Assembly (NCBI RefSeq): GCF_963678635.1
Contig: NC_087063.1
Span: 71,135,617 to 71,199,616 of the forward strand
Source: Symsagittifera roscoffensis
Taxonomy: Eukaryota > Xenacoelomorpha > Acoela > Convolutidae
Reading direction: 5' to 3'
DNA: 64,000 nucleotides
Below the pieces are notes generated by a model, which ran no database searches, was not told the origin of the DNA, and saw only the letters and a program-made list of their open reading frames with translations. Both the position numbers and the translations under genes were made by a program. Position 1 is the stretch's first letter. Each line of letters starts with the position of its first letter. Below, piece by piece: positions 44,158 through 57,530 of the stretch.

Positions 44158-47100
44158 CATCCGGGAAGACGAAGAAAAACGAAGTCTCGACATAATCACC
44201 AATTTCAGAACACAGTCTAAATACAAGATCTAAACGTTTTCAAAAAAATTGATAGAATTCGATCATATGACCTTATGACCGTTTGAATTCAAACCAAACA
44301 AAGACGCTCGAACAATTGCATTTTTCTTGATCAAGAATTCAATTCAGTTTTTTAAATTAAATTCTCTATTTTATGTCTATTCAATGATTTTTGTACAGTT
44401 TTTGCTCTCATGCAAATTTTTTTCCTTAATGAAGATTACACTTTGTATGAAGTCACTTACGCAGGATACTTGATAGGCGAAAGTTATCAATTTTTTTCGA
44501 AGAGAAATCTTTTTTTTCCGATTAAAAACGTATCTAAAGGCCTTGTATTTGAAACCTTCTGCTGTTTTTATTCTATCTGGAGTAAAAGTTTGTAGAAAAA
44601 ATTAAAAAATAGCACAGATAAAATTGCGTAACAACTCTATTTTCACTTTTGTTGAGCGTAATTATAAAATTGAAAAAAAATTACATTTCCTTTCCTCTGA
44701 ACAAAAGTTAAGCATTAATAAAATAATTGAAAAAGTGTGATTATCGAATTGACACAAATAATTGAAAAACAATTGGAAAAGCGTGAATGAAATCTATGGA
44801 GCAAAACTCATTGTTTTGATGAAAAATTTCGATTTTTTAGTTTCCATAATTTTGAATGGATTGAGAATAGATTGAATGGTTCATGGACAAACACTTACTT
44901 GCGCTGTGATTTCTAAAAATTATTATTTTTTTCAAAACAAAATTTGAGAACCTTTTCGGCTATGTTCTCTATCAAAGTTTTAGAGTCATTTTTTCTATCT
45001 TTCTAGTAAATGTATTTGAAGTGTAGACAAATTTGAAACGGAAATTTGAAATCAAAACAGAAAAAAACCACGCATATTATGTTGTTTTTTTTTCTTTTTG
45101 ATATAAAGTTACCCAAATTGAGAGGAAACCGAATTTATATCAAAAAGAATTTTAAGGTTTCCAACGTTGATTTGAATTGCTATCAGTAAAGCGCAAAACT
45201 TCTAGATTCCTAGATATCTATATTGTTTTCCGAATCCATTGTACCATGCTCGTAATACATTCGTGTAAATCAATATTTTGGCCAAATGTTTGTGAAGGAA
45301 ATGAGGAATTTTAATCCCTGATAATCGATTATAAAAGGTTTTCTGCAGGAACCATAATCAAATATAATCAATTAGACAAGGTCAATTATACAATTATACA
45401 ATTATATATGATCATACTATACTCAATTATACAATTATACAATGATACTGGATTATATGAGATTATAATAGCTTAAAGAGTATCTCAATTATAATCGATT
45501 ATGAATAATTTAAACACGTTATTTTGGTAATTATAATCAATTTTATTTGTCAACAAATCATCATAATAATCAGCTATAATCAATTATTTACGGTGGCGTG
45601 TCACGGAGCCGAATACCCGGATAGCCGAAAAATAAATTCGTTCCCGGATAGCCGAAAAATGAATTCGTTCCCGGATAGCCGAAAAATAAATTCGTTCCCG
45701 GATAACCGCAATTTTGGATCTACTTAACAATTACCCCCCTACCCATTTCTTATTAAGGGAGGGGGATTCGTTACTAGGTACGATAGGGGGGGGGACAATA
45801 GTTAAAGAGATCATACAAACTTACTTAAAAACACTGTTTTGTTTTATTTGGAGTACCCCCCTTTCTCTACCCCCCCCCACCCACACACTTAGTCCAATCT
45901 TTCTTCCTTCCCACTCCCTTCCCCTTCTCCCAATTACCCCCTCCCCCTACCCACATTTACCCCACTATGCCCCCGGCAAAAAAAATAAACGCGTTTAAAA
46001 AACGGACAAATGTTTAAAAAACAGGCCAAAACGCCGTTTTTGGTTTTTTTAAAAATTTTATCCAAAAAATTGCGTTTTACAGCGCGCGCTCCCCTTTAAA
46101 GTTAGCATATACTTAAAAATTTTAGGGTTTGTGGGCCGAAAATGGATATAATAAAACTTACCAAAGAGGGACCCTCTGGTTGGTGAGGGGTGTTGAATCC
46201 CTGCAGTAATCAGACTTTTGTTGTTAATTAATTAAATGAGAGTAAAAAAATTAGCCAATCCAATCTCTTAAAAATGTTCAGAATTTTCTAAGCTAACAGG
46301 CTGCAAAATTTTGAGGCTTTTTTGTCCAATCAAAATGCGTCTCAAGATTTTTCTGATTTAATTTAATTAAAACCGGAGGTATTTATTTTTTTCGGCTATC
46401 CGGGAATGCGGCTCCGTGGGTACGCACCTTATTTACGCCTAAACTTGGTTGCGGGATAACTGATATAAGCTCAAAAGAATCTAATTAAAACTAAACCAGC
46501 TGGATTATCTCTTATTGAACATTAGAACATAACCATTAAGTAACCAACTTGTTTTTTGATACTCTATAACCAACTTGTTTTTGTTTCACTGTTTACCTCG
46601 ATAGTCGATAGACTATGCAGTTTTGGTCAAGGTCATCGCAAATTATGATTATAACTTTTTTGTAGCGAATTGCCATGGGAGAACAACCGGGGACTGCATC
46701 AAGGCTATACCACAAGCTGGTACGGTTATGAGATCATCTAAAAAGCTATACTTTAATTATAACCATATGATACTTTCAAATACATATGATGGATATACAA
46801 ATTTGACGGTTGGGTGAAATTCGAAAAACGTATTGTTTTTTCAACCTTACATGTTGGCAAAGATTGAAAATAAATTGATAACGTAAGAACTTCGGCTTAA
46901 GGTCGACGATGAACAGCGTTAGATTTCGCATAAAGTCCTACCCTCGGTTGGCAAGCTAGCACAATGGCATGACTGCGCCGGTGAATAAATTACGAGTTGC
47001 CTTATATTGCGAGTTGTCTTTAAATGCTAGTCGCATTACGAAATATGATACTTTCACTGTAATAATTAGTGGATGAGCACTGTAATATTTAGTGAGAGAA

Positions 47101-47418
47101 CTGTAAGGTTAAATTGAGATTAGAAACTTTGATTACGTCAAAACGAACCACATAAGCTGAAAAGATTTCATAACCTGATTTTGAGAACTCTCAAAAATTA
47201 CAAACAAGAAATCTACTATACTGAGATGCAAAAAATAAAACAAACGGAGTTAATTAAAAAAAAAACGCCAACTTTAAGCAGTTTTTGATGACCTTATATT
47301 TTTCCTCTGAATGATTAGTTTTTGCATGCAAAAACAAAGTGAAATAGGTTATTTGTTCTTTTTAATAATTCTGTCTGTTCTAACTTTTTGCAGCTCTTTA
47401 TAATTGAAAAAATTTCAC
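44158..47418 (-). other. AT-rich DNA between the gap and exon 3, right arm
   Basis: Mirror of the left arm. It contains the TIR transposon (45,593-46,429), one CHGRTTGDCIKAI-type frame (now on the plus strand near 46,630) and TATAATTG low-complexity DNA near 45,380-45,450. No later exon of the SLT/vWA gene is recognised. Confidence 0.6.
45593..46429. mobile_element. TIR transposon (non-autonomous), right arm copy
   Basis: Reverse-complement counterpart of 42,044-42,882, with the same 8-bp flanks (TATTTACG at 45,585 and 46,430) and the same repeated GGATAGCCGAAAAAT-type words at its end. Presence in both arms shows it inserted before they separated. Confidence 0.8.
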
Positions 47419-47642
47419 CGCAGACTGAATGAGCGTTCAGACAAGCATGCATACCTGTGCTGCCGCCCTCATACTTGTGACTCTGGACAGCTGACTTGAA
47501 GAGGGAGTAAATGGAGGTGAAGGGGAAGATGGTGTTGGGGTTGCCACTGAAGGTGATGAAAGCCAGTCTGCTCGTGTTCTGGTCCATCGTGGCCTTGAAC
47601 TGGTCCAGAACAGACACTACGAACGCTGTCTCATACTGGCTC
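47419..47642 (-). CDS. SLT/vWA protein, exon 3 (right arm)
   Basis: Same 224-bp exon as in the left arm, with acceptor and donor conserved. The residues read QFKATMDQ and GGSTGMHACLNAH, so the left copies differ at only two or three positions. It encodes the central vWA strand and the GG-x-T MIDAS segment. The QFKA variant links it to the second left copy at 40,800 rather than the first. Confidence 0.72.
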
Positions 47643-49336
47643 CTAAAAATATCTTTCTAGTTTTTCTTAAAACAAAAACTCCAGCTCTCAATTCCTCTCC
47701 TGCCAACAGAAAATTTCCTCTATTTTATCACTCTGTCCGATTTTTATGAAATTTTGGCAAATTACGTATTTAGCATAACGATTACATACTAATCCTGTGC
47801 ACGTCCAACCGAAACAAAACCACTTGCTTGTAATTTTGAGGCATGTAATAAGAGGGTAAGAGTTTTGGCGTTAGAGAGCGAAAAAAAAAGAGCCAAAACA
47901 CAGAATGGGAAACTATTCACAGAAACACAGAATTCTGGGAAGCGCTGAGAAATTAGGAAACTTGAGTTTTCAGCTATCTGAAAATTATGTATAACTTATG
48001 AAGAAAACTTGGGTATTGTGCAAAAAAAGGGTGCGTTTTTTGGTTCTTTTAAAACTTTTCATCTGTTCTCACAATTGTATATCTTCAAGCAAAAAAATAG
48101 CAAGTATGTAGTATACTTACCAACATTCTGATGACTTAGAAGTTTAAGAAACAATGAGTTAAGACTTCAAAAATTTTTTCATTTCTGTTTGTGTTATATT
48201 TCCGATTATCAACGAAAGCGACGAAATAATTGCGCTTGAGTAAATTTTTCTCTCTGGGTGACAAACTTCGACTTTTTTAATATTATGAAATTTATTGATA
48301 CCTCAAGCTCAAAATTAAAAAAAGTTTCAGCTGTTGTGATTTTTTGTGAAGTTTTGAAATGTTCGTTTTTACGAAATATTTCGAAACATTTCCAATAAAC
48401 CAATTTAAATTGAACAAGGATAGCCGGTTACTGTGCAAGTAGCACAGAATAATCGACCAATCTTAAAAAACACAAAAATAAAGTTTTTTTCAATTTAGTG
48501 TCGTCTTTTCTGCGTGGTGTGATAAAAAGATCTAAGCAAAAAAATAGAACTTAGGCATATTCGAGATTCATATTAAAATAAGCCAATTGGAAAACAGTTT
48601 ATTTGGAATAATGACTAGAAAAACAAACAAAAATCGTAAGAACAATTCAAAATTTTTTAGCAGAAAATTTTTTAATTTTGATGTTTTTGATTTCCAATTT
48701 GGCGCTAAAAAAACTTCAAAAATCAATTTTACTCGAGCATATCAAAGTTTTCACGGCTTAAATAAAGCATAAATAAGCTTTTGCTAGCCTGCTTAGCATC
48801 TTCTTATTACCTTGAAGTTAGACCAAATATCAAAACTCCAACGGGTTTTTCTCGACACTGAGACAATTTTTTGCAAATGTTTCAAGGTCGTTCGAATTAC
48901 GACTGAAAGGACTTTAATGTGATAGATTACTCGACCCATTCCGATGATTATTTGTGGTACCTACGTTTGCGCGGAAAGCAAAAAGAAAACAAAAGAAAAA
49001 ACTAAATCACCCGAATACAAAGTTCCTCCCCATTTTCAATGGTCGAAACAATAAAAATATTAGATTGAACTGTATTTAATTTGAGTTTTTATGGTCAAAT
49101 TTTTTCAAAAGTTGCATGAAACGCCTTTTAAGAGATCGCGATTTGGGATAGCTCACGAAATCATTTTGGTCGACATAGAGGTAGACAACGCGATCAAAAA
49201 CTTTATTAAAAACCGCCATCACCATTTCAAGCCACCCCAGTTTTGAAGCTATTGTAACTAATTTCCCCGGTTTGAAATACTTGGGGGTAGAGGGTACAGG
49301 GTACAGGGGATAATTAAGAATATCCGATGAACGTAC
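47643..49336 (-). other. Intron 2 of the right SLT/vWA gene
   Basis: Mirror of 34,569-36,193. AT-rich, without a recognised gene. About 60 bp near 48,430-48,490 have no left counterpart. Confidence 0.6.
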
Positions 49337-49563
49337 CACCCGTCCATACTGGTGGACTCGTCCATGAGGAATATGACGTCAGAGGGACTCTGTCTGCAGA
49401 GGAAACACATGGTGTCATTGTGTCCCTTGTTCTGGTCCAGAATGGCCACACTCTCTGCGAACTCCTCCTTGAAGTGGTACACAACCTCAGTTGAGACTAT
49501 CTTAGCCGCATCTATCCAGTACTGGGCCTGCTGAGTTGCATCCGCTCTGTTTGGAACATCCCT
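49337..49563 (-). CDS. SLT/vWA protein, exon 2 (right arm)
   Basis: A 227-bp exon with the same splice borders as the left copy. It encodes DVPNRADATQQAQYW, VVYHFKEEFAESVAIL and DVIFLMDESTSMDG with the D-x-S-x-S metal site intact. A few residues differ from the left arm (for example YHFKEEF against DHFNEEF). The frame is fully open, so both gene copies remain potentially functional here. Confidence 0.75.
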
Positions 49564-52500
49564 CTGCTGGCCTTAAAATGTCACATTTTCGGTTAGTATC
49601 ATATGAGTACAACATTTTCAACTCAACGTGAACTCATCTACATGCCATTAAACGAAGTTTCAGTAAGTGCAACAATTTAATTTGCAAGAAGTTAGGGGCG
49701 CGTTTTATATGACAACATTTAAAATGAGCTGAAACTGTTCATTTTTATACTATGCATGAAACACGCGCTCCTAACCCCAAAGCCATGACAAATAGGCGCT
49801 GGTAAGATAAGACTTTGAGCGACGACCCGACTTAGGATAAGACTAGAGGGCGCGACTTTGACCCGTCGCTGATTACGAGACTCGGTATTAACATGTTATC
49901 GAAATTTTTTGATAAGTCGCGTACCTCGAATCGGGAATTTTCATTTTCAGTAAATTCTTAGTAAAATAAGATTCTTGTTGTGTATCTTTAAAAAATTGAT
50001 TCAATATACACCTATTTTAGAGTAGGTGACTATTTGAATAATAGAAGAACCGAGAGACAGAACAATTTAAATCGGTCAGAATCGTCTAAAACTGTGAAGA
50101 GTTATTGATTGCTGAGTTTTTCAAACGCCGGCAACAAAATTAACAGAAAAACAAAACTCTCATGGACCTATTGGTGGGCGCCGCGTGTTTCATGCGTCTG
50201 CTTTTCGTACTAATAATCGCCAGTCGCAGGAGGGTAACATGATTGGGGATATCATGGTCTCCCACATCATTGTAAAGACCATTTCTGGCCAAAACTTTGT
50301 TGTGCATAAAATGCTATAATTGGGCTCTTTTTAGTAGTTTTTGATCAAAAATTTGCGTTTCAACACTTTTCTTCTTTGAACGAGCTTTAAAGCGTTAAAT
50401 TACGTGTGCTTAAAAGAGCAGTCCTTCGTCAAAAGTTCTGAAGAAGAACAAACTATTGAAAAAGAGTCAGTGAACGCAAGGAAAAAATAGAACAAATACT
50501 CAACTGTTGTTTCGAAAAAATCTCAATTTTCAAATTTCAAAAAAAAAAACAGATGGACTTCAAGCTCGTTGAGTTTCAGGATCAATTTTTGATCGGCAAT
50601 TTTTGATAAAAACAACACAATTTGAAAAAACCACCGTCGAAAGTAAAATTTGATCTATATTTTCGTGACCTTTAAACTTTTGCTGTTCGAGAGAGAAGTT
50701 TGCCTTCCTTTTAACAAAAAAAATGAATTGAACTTTGAAAGAAATCAAAAGTACGTCAAAAAATAATAATTCGAATGTGAACAATTTTAAGACTTTTCTT
50801 TAAAAAAAAACGAAAAAAAAAATGCCACCTATTTAAAAGTTTGAGCAAAATTTATCGATTCTTAAAAAGAAAACCTAGCTAGTGGTAATAAATTTATTGT
50901 GTTTTAGCCTTTTTGAACATTAATGAAACAACTCGTTACAGTGTAAGACTATGAAGTTTGATAGACCTTTCAATGGTGTTGAATTTTTTGCTACAAACTT
51001 TTTCTATGAATTATGAATTTCAAAATTTGGACCTTCTTCCTCTAAAAAGTAAAAGTTGTATTTTGAGTCGATGAAGATAACAGTGCAATCAATTAGCTTC
51101 CCACAGTTAAATTTGCAGCAATTTTGACTGCGGTGTAGTTCGCCTTACTTATTTAATTCGCGTTAATCTTTCAGCATCATAGATAAATTCTTTAGCGTGC
51201 ACATTTATTAGTCTGAAAGTTGACCAAATTTCAAACCCTCAAAACTTGATCAAAAGCGACTGCACATAAAATATATTTTGAAATTTGGGCTTTTTTTCTG
51301 TTCCCCCCTTTTGATTTTTCTGAAACTCATTATATTAAAGTCAATTTAAAATGACTTTTCATGTTATGAAATGATTCAAAAGGTGTCAGCGTGAACAGGT
51401 GAACAAATTTTTACAACATTTCTTACATGAAAATTGTCGTGTGAATAATTTTTGAACAGTTTTAATTTGTACTTTTATGAGGGACAGGAAACTGGAAAAG
51501 AGCCGAAATTTGATTTCCGTAGGTTGATATTTTCATAGAAATATAAAAAAGTTTGTTGAAAACAATTAATTGAATTGCCAAAAGTGGCTTGAACAAAAAA
51601 ACAAAAGTTTTATATGTTTTGCTACTTTCATCAAAAGGAAAGTAATGTCCAAAATTAATGCTTGGCTAGGGTGATGTTGTACAGTAGGTCATTTGAGGAA
51701 GAGAGGAAGAGGAGATGGTATATTAGTTCCGTTGTAAAAAAAGGGGGGCGAAGGCGGCTTTAAAAAAGTTTGAAGCCAATCAATCAAGAGTAGTTTTTGT
51801 AAAAAGTACCAATTGGGGCAACCCTTTGGCTGGTAATGTGGGTAAATTCTTGAAAAGGATTACCTTTTTGGCTATCATTGATTGTAAAATCTTGAGTTTT
51901 TTTTGAGATTTTCTCGATTTTTTTTGAGATTTTTGAATATTTAATGTTGGCTATTTCAATTTTCGATTTTCTGGCCCTTTTGTAGTTAGAAACACCCTCC
52001 TTGATTGACAATCAATTGTAAGAAATTTTTGAACAATTGTGTAAGTGGTTCATTTATTGAGTGTTTCGTGTGAAATTATAATTTTCAACATGTTTAATGT
52101 ATTGAGTATTTCATGTGAAATTATAATTTTCACAGTTTTGGATATTTGAAATTAAAGTATTTATACGCCAATGAAAATATTGAATCTTTGAGTTCAAGCA
52201 TGGAAAATGTTTTACTTTGAAGCAGGGGCGGATCTAAGATTTTCTCGAGATGGGCGGATTTTCAAAAAATTTTCACTAGAAAGACGCTGTTTTGGGCAAA
52301 TTTTCTGCGCCGCAGGAAAATTAAAAAAAAAACAGGTCAAAAAAGTCGCTTTCGGGCACTTTTTGGAAAATTTTCGAATCCCTGAGAGAAAAGCGTTCCA
52401 CTCCCTAAAATCCGCCCCTGCCTGGAAGTATTTCAGGCAAAATGCTCCAATTTCATAACTCTCAATTTGGCCGTCATGGACTAACTTTTTTTTCGAGTTT

Positions 52501-52758
52501 CTTAGATTTTTTGATGCTCAATGAGTAAGTGTGAATAATTTCAACGGGCTGAATTATCCCGCATTCAAAATTATTACAAAATGAATTCAGACAAGCTAAT
52601 TGATCCCATATTTTTAGCAAGACTCAAATACAATACAAATAAGTCATCTAAAAATCGAAAACCAAATTTCAAAAAATATAGCTTTCCTAAAATTTCCTTC
52701 ATCAAAACAAACACAAGTTGAAGGGGGTGTTGTAACATTCAGGGCTTTGCACTGATAC
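49564..52758 (-). other. Intron 1 of the right SLT/vWA gene, in its uninserted state
   Basis: About 3.2 kb. It shows empty sites for the LINE (49,794-49,801), MITE C (about 51,039-51,048) and MITE B (about 51,665), and about 215 bp (51,420-51,636) that the left arm lost where the LTR element sits. It contains MITE A. No gene is recognised. Confidence 0.7.
52223..52420. mobile_element. hAT-type MITE A, right arm copy
   Basis: A 198-bp element with CAGGGGCGGATCTAAG and TAAAATCCGCCCCTG ends at the position matching 16,005-16,105. It keeps interior sequence (CTGCGCCGCAGG) that the left copy has lost. Confidence 0.75.
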
Positions 52759-53205
52759 GGGTAGCCTTGTTTCTACATACATGATGGAACTTGATTGACC
52801 TTGAATCAATAGCATTGCGCATACTGCACTGTACAGTGGTATATTAAGATCTTCTTTTTCAGCAGTTATAAAGTTGATGCACAAAATCTCTTCAATGCTC
52901 TGTGCCAAATTTAGGTGGTTCAATATAGCTTGAGAATCATTCAGATTTTGTTCAGTCAGTTGCCAAATTCCAGTGCTTCCGGGTATGAAACTGGCTGATG
53001 TTCCGAAGGCACTCACCAGAGCCAGTCGCACTAGAACGAAGTTCTCTGTCTTTTTGAAGATATTGGATGCGACTACCTTGTCGATGGCGGCTTTTGCCAC
53101 TTCACATCCACTGGCTCCTGCCTCTAAGGTCTTGTCAACTCCTCTGCAAACTGAGACTATTTCCAGAACGAGCAATACGAGCGGCAGTTTGCATGGGCAC
53201 TTCAT
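52759..53205 (-). CDS. SLT/lysozyme-like plus vWA protein, exon 1 (right arm)
   Basis: 149 residues with the same signal peptide, GSTGIWQLTEQ motif and PLYSAVCAMLLIQ segment as the left arm. Differences include FGTSASF for FGTSDSF, SQAIL for SQVIL, NFITAEK for NFTTAEK and LNIP for LKMP. The catalytic Glu is missing here as well (LVSAFG), so the loss predates the duplication. The donor CCC|GTATCA is conserved. The product is probably a secreted lysozyme-fold protein without lytic activity. Confidence 0.62.
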
Positions 53206-54249
53206 ATCGTATTTCCTGGGCTATCGACATGTTCGTAATTGCAACACTAACTTAAAGAATTATTCCGAATCGAAGCATTTTTCTATTTCCCAGCAGCAAA
53301 AATTTTATTTTGCAGACTTTGGTAACAAAAGATCAGTTTGTATTCATATTTTGATTTCGTTCTCTTAATAGCTACAATTGGCAGCTTATACTGGACCAAG
53401 GGAAAATTATAACGGCGTTTTTTAACCTTTTTTGTCAACGAGTTCTGCATTTTTTTAATTCAAATGGTATCGCAAAAGCTCCCTTTGATTCTCCAAACAG
53501 CTTCCAGGTACATGTTGAAAGGATTTGGCTTTGAGAATTAAGAAATGATTGTTTTTTAAATCGACACATTTTTTCATCAACTTGTGAAAATCAAAAAAGT
53601 TTGCCCCCTCCTTATTTTAGAAATCTTCATCACAACGTGGGACACTGCACTGCCAAATGAGAACTCGCACGATTGAACTTTTTAGTTAAAAACCCGCAGT
53701 AATCGATGTCACCAAACTTAATTTAAAATTTTTTAAATTACGAGATGAATATTTTGCATATGGTGGTTTTGAGTACGTCCAATACATATCAAATAAGAAA
53801 TAAGCTTTTTTCTCTAGGTAGTGAACTGGTATAGTGTTGCATTTTGCGATTTGTTGTTCTTGACTTCCTCCAGTTTTGCAAAACCAAAGTGTGACTCCTA
53901 TCTTTTACAATTGCGCTCAAAATCTCTTTTTAGAATGAGCGGTTTGAAGCGGTTTGAAGCGGTTTGGAGCGGTTTTTGAGCGGTTTTTTGAATTTTTAGC
54001 GGTTTTTAATTTGATTTTTAGAAGACTTAATTAGCCTTGACGACTGTTTTTTGAACCATAGAAATTTTTCGGTACGTTTTTTGCTTATGATTTGGTATCA
54101 TCGAAAATTAGAAGTTCAGACTTATAAAAGACTTGAGGGAATAAATTTGGGATGTTTCAGTGTTTGCCCCATGGTAAGCGAATGGTAAGAAAATTGATAT
54201 TTTGCGTATTTTTTAACCTTTAGATTTTTTGCAAAAAATGTTGAGTCCG
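53206..54249. other. Upstream region of the right SLT/vWA gene
   Basis: Mirror of 14,200-15,216, including the AGCGGTTT repeat cluster near 53,935-54,010. No gene is recognised. Confidence 0.5.
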
Positions 54250-56290
54250 TTATCTATGTTTTTAATATCAAAAGTAAATTATCTGTAAAGTGAACATGAA
54301 TCCATCATAGCATGTTTGTTCGATTCATAGTAGGTCAGTGGTTTTGATTGTTTCATCGAGTACTCTCTTCTGATACTTTTCCAGCGGTCCATTTCCAGAA
54401 TCTTCTAGAGCTTGTTGATTGCTTCATTTAAGTTCATTTGACTTAATTATAAAGCATCAAAATTTCTTACTACACAAAAATAGTGCAAAAAAAATCCTCT
54501 TTAAAAAGTTCAGGCTCCCGTTTATCGTTTTTCTTAGCCTTGCAGCACATTCGAGGGGGAAAATGTTTTTGCGTCGGCCTTGAATGAATCCCAGCAGTAA
54601 TTATTTTTTTTCAGAGTGTTTTTTTTCTGGTTAACACAAACCTGTAAATTTTCTCCGCAAGAGCTATGTAAAGTGAGTCCATATCCATCGCCAAATGTTC
54701 GCCAAAACTTCTTATTTTAACAAATTCTCAAAAAAGCTGCAGTAACGCTCCAACATTCTCAGCTTGGCGTGCTGCAGTATGAAAATTTCAAAAACGATTC
54801 GTTCTCTGTACTCAACTGTAGATTTTAGCAATTGAATTTCGTACAAACGTTTTCAACTGTATTCAAACTTTTGAAAAGCGGTTCCTGGATCGCTTTGCTA
54901 GTCCTTTAGTCAAACAGATATTTCGTGATTGTATGATTGGATTTATCCATATTACGGTATTCGAAGGAGGATTTTTCTGCATAGCCATAATGTTTCAGCC
55001 GCAAAACCTCATAGAGAATTTGCATATCTTTTTTTCTAGCACCATCCACTAATTGTACAGAACGGATTAAGCATTCTTGAGGATACCATGCTACCAAAAC
55101 TGTTAAATTTGGTATCCGGAGTGCCGAATTGCACCTGAAAACCGAAGAGAGGAATTACAACAAAAAAACATTTTTCAGCTTCAGCCAAGACATAAGCTTT
55201 TCTTGAGAATTTTTTAGGGTTTGGTTTCTTCATTACAAACTTCTTCCAATAGTCTCCGATATGGTTCTTTCCAATATCTTTCTCTGAGGATCTATAAAGG
55301 TTTTCTTTTTCATTGCAAATTCTTCATGTGGTTTCCGACATGTTTCCTTCTACTCTCTGTGTTTTTGAAATTTGAAGAGATTTTGAATTTTTTGTATAAT
55401 TTTGCAATTTTTGATAAGCGTCCAGCTGGAAAAATGAATTGCACGGAACTATTTTTGATTTATCTGAAAGATAACCTTTAAAAAAAGATCTTTTATAACA
55501 AAAGCTCTATTCCGACTTGATGTCTGCTCTTATGATTGCTTTTCACCAACTTCACCGGTCACACCACCACTCAAACTCCCATGCTTTTTCATTTTGTGTG
55601 CTTTCTATTCCAATTATTCTTGCCTCAGGTCATCCATTTTTCTCTTCTTGTTCTCTCATTGATCACCCTGATCTGTCAAAAATGGACCAGGTTCTTGACA
55701 TGAACAGAAAACAAAGTAGCATCTTAAAGCTTCGCGGAAAAATTTTGAGTGATCACAATGACACAGTCGAACTTTTTTGGTCATCTGAAACAAAAAAACT
55801 CGCTTTTTTAAATGTTGGTCTTTTTTCTTGACAGAGGACCTGACCAAATTACCGAATTTGCAAGTTTGCTAAGGTAACGCTCTGAATTTCTGCATATCGG
55901 TATCAAACTTCCATCTCTTGGACAATGACTTAGACATATTTTAACACTGTGGGTAGTGGTGGAAATGGCTTGCATCTCTTTTCACAATTGAGTTTGTTAT
56001 TTTACGCTTTTATAAGTAAAATCTTAACAACCATAGTTTTCCGGATGAATAAAATGAAAGATCTCTTCTTGTAAGATCGCAAATTGGATAAAAAAGATTT
56101 TTTGAAGATTTGTGCAGATAAGTTTTTGCCACATTTGCAATTGTACATCCTATTTCGAATTTCCAATTCCCCTGTTATGATAAAAGCTAATCATGTTTTA
56201 CATTGCTGCGAGGGTTGGAACACTATGTTTGTGGTTGTACCTTTGCAAAAAGTCTATAAAACGAATACATTTCAATAACTGCCATTTTTT
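54250..56290 (-). pseudogene. Family B DNA polymerase remnant, palm and thumb part (right arm)
   Basis: Minus-strand counterpart of 12,160-14,165. Visible pieces in order are SVPTLAAM near 56,200; CSCQEPGPFLTDQG then KKRKMDD at 55,720-55,620; NHIGDYWKKFVMKK near 55,250; WYPQECLIRSVQLVDGARKK then GYAEKSSFEYRNMDKSNH and TITKYLFD at 55,090-54,906; LQHAKLRMLERYCSFFENLL near 54,750; and MDMDSLYIALAEKIY near 54,690-54,640. Some pieces are less decayed than on the left: VDGARKKD retains the VDARR-like helix. Stops still break the frame. Confidence 0.65.
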
Positions 56291-57529
56291 TGTTTTTAGT
56301 TGGAATTATACCGACTATATTGAGTCACCTCAACTAGTTTTGAAGCTATTCCAGTGCCTGTTGCTCATCAAGTTTTTTTGCTCTAATTCTTTTACTGAGC
56401 CAATTTTTTATCTAACGAATAACTGTTTCTCAGTTTGCTGTAAAGTGCTTCATTGAAAAACAAACTTGAAATATCCAGTTTCGCAAAAATTCAGCGTCAT
56501 AAAACTAAGAAGTGAAGTGTATTTTTAATTCGCAAGGTAAATAAACTTTCAGAAAAGAGTCAGAAAAGTATGTTTCTCCAACAAAGTTTAAAAATAAAAA
56601 AATTGTACATCTCTTAACCTGAAGGATATATATCGTTTTTTGATAACTGATCTTTCCTCTTCCTTATAGCAAAATCAAATTAGGAATCAGATACAACTTT
56701 TCCATTTCAAATCCTATCTACCACTGTTTCAAACAAAACAGGTATAGTATATAAGTATCTCTTCAAACTTTTATTCAAGTCGATAAATTGATTTTAAGAA
56801 AATTCACATACACTGAGTTGATATATTTGCTTCTTCTGCGTGTTTGATGCCTTTTTCTTTATACCCTCATTTATCAGTTAAATTAAGTTAAAGTATAATT
56901 ATTGCCTCACTCGTTCATTTGAACAAATACTTTTTTCTTTCGTTCCTTGATAGTAGCTCCTTCAATGTCTAGAAATGGTTTTCTTCTTCAGCCTACCATT
57001 TAATACATATTGTTGTTTTAATGACCAAAATTCAAAAACACCTAGAAATTCAATGCTCGGGTTTTGTGAGTACTTGTCAAATCAAAAAATAGGATCAATG
57101 ATCAATTTTATTGAATTTTTTTCGAAAGTATCTGTAGTTTGTGTCTCTTTTAACTCCCTTTAGGAATGCAAAAAGTCTAAAAAAAAACTGCTAGATCATT
57201 GAATAGTTTGTTTTCTTCAGAAACTGGAATATCGAACCCTTCTAGTTTTTTGAACAAATTTTTGCAAAGCTCACACTCATATCTTGAGTAAAAATGACTA
57301 GCTCGATCCTTACATCTAAGATGTTTGTTGAAATTTTCAGAGATTTTGAAGCAGCTATCTCAATAAGGTTATCCAAAGTAACTGTTTTGTCAAACTTCTT
57401 ATAATTCGTCGAGTCAGTTATCCTACTTTTTCGCCCATGTTTTCAGAGAAATTGTAGAAAAAATCTTCACGTTCAGTTATTGCTTCATTCAACCAGAGGT
57501 AAGTCCTCGACAGAAATTTGACGAAAATT
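56291..57529 (-). pseudogene. Family B DNA polymerase remnant, N-terminal part (right arm)
   Basis: It matches the left N-terminal copies (10,380-11,570) in reverse complement but is more diverged. Words shared include the CCTCTGGTTGAATGAA string near 57,485-57,500, the Exo I region around 57,150-57,260 and the GATGAGCAACAGGCA string near 56,350. The sequence is cut at about 57,529 by the GC-rich block. Only one N-terminal copy is present here, against two on the left. Confidence 0.5.
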
Positions 57530-57530
57530 T

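Larger units (their letters stand above)
44158..57529 (-). repeat. Right arm of the large inverted duplication
   Basis: The arm ends at about 57,529, where the sequence leaves the polymerase N-terminal region and enters the GC-rich right block. It lacks the two left-only MITEs, the LTR element, the LINE and the 4.6-kb tandem copy, and so shows the older layout. Confidence 0.9.

Noticed and set aside
53067-53368. Plus-strand frames opposite exon 1 of the right gene, and minus-strand frames at 14,904-15,449 opposite the left one
   Set aside because: Antisense shadows of a coding exon; no independent start context or domain.
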